Assembly (NCBI GenBank): GCA_017620055.1
Contig: JAFZRD010000133.1
Span: forward strand, 1 to 14,648
Source: Lachnospiraceae bacterium
GTDB taxonomy: Bacteria; Bacillota_A; Clostridia; Lachnospirales; Lachnospiraceae
DNA length: 14,648 bases
Direction: 5' to 3'
Both the position numbers and the translations under genes were made by a program. This document shows positions 14,609 to 14,648 of this stretch, one piece after another; positions within the stretch are counted from its first letter, which is position 1; each line of letters opens with the position of its first letter. The notes beneath the pieces were generated by a model. The model saw nothing but the letters and a program-made list of their open reading frames with translations, was not told the DNA's origin and made no database searches.

Positions 14609-14648
14609 GTTCTTCCTATTTCCACTCGACACACATCATCGTTATATC

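Noticed and set aside
14609..14632. GTG eight codons upstream as the protease start
   Set aside because: The ATG at 14608 has AGGA at proper distance and yields a normal basic-hydrophobic signal peptide; the upstream GTG lies on top of that ribosome binding site region and adds only polar residues.
1..14648. A defence island, phage remnant or mobile element
   Set aside because: No transposase, integrase, toxin-antitoxin, restriction, nuclease-effector or terminal repeat signatures were seen; apart from nth and a few unknowns, the genes are ordinary envelope and transport functions.

Overview
The window reads as chromosomal DNA of an anaerobic Gram-positive bacterium of the class Clostridia, most like a Lachnospiraceae relative, at roughly 50% G+C. 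This rests on several gene types: a VanW/peptidoglycan-binding-type secreted protein, a C1A cysteine protease carrying a lectin-like domain and surface repeats, a YfhO polytopic protein, a Na/Pi symporter with a PhoU tail, a zinc-ribbon membrane protein, and AGGAGG-type ribosome binding sites. No rRNA, tRNA, transposase, integrase, phage gene or CRISPR array was seen. No intergenic gap exceeds about 125 bases, so the window is close to fully coding.

Layout. (1) 1-689, minus: a 35-aa single-pass membrane protein followed 21 nt later by the start of a secreted VanW-type protein that runs off the left edge. (2) 758-1498, plus: a divergently transcribed membrane-anchored TPR-like protein. (3) 1383-7136, minus: a co-directional block, in transcription order yfhO-like, Na/Pi symporter, DUF5662 and nth (endonuclease III). 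The last three are tightly overlapped and probably translationally coupled. (4) 7258-10051, plus: a MATE transporter, a Cys-rich zinc-ribbon membrane protein and an Lgt-like protein that lacks key Lgt residues. (5) 9971-14608, minus: a 1545-aa surface protein with a signal peptide, papain-like protease, lectin-like domain, seven YDG/YNG repeats, Ser/Thr/Asn linker, conserved C-terminal domain and membrane anchor.

Most of the window is cell-envelope biology: transport, lipoprotein-type enzymes, wall or teichoic-acid-related glycosylation, and surface adhesion/proteolysis. The exception is nth, a DNA repair gene riding at the end of a transport operon.

I do not see a clear undescribed defence or mobile system. 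The points most worth a second look are: two unusually long convergent gene overlaps (116 and 81 bp), each with a hairpin just past the plus-strand stop codon and inside the opposing gene; the catalytically altered Lgt paralogue; the seven-cysteine cluster in the zinc-ribbon protein; a possible base-composition boundary inside the giant protease; and a compact divergent promoter region (7137-7257) with a dyad, a leader hairpin and a nearly leaderless transcript. All family assignments come from reading the sequence and from memory of the families; no database search was run.
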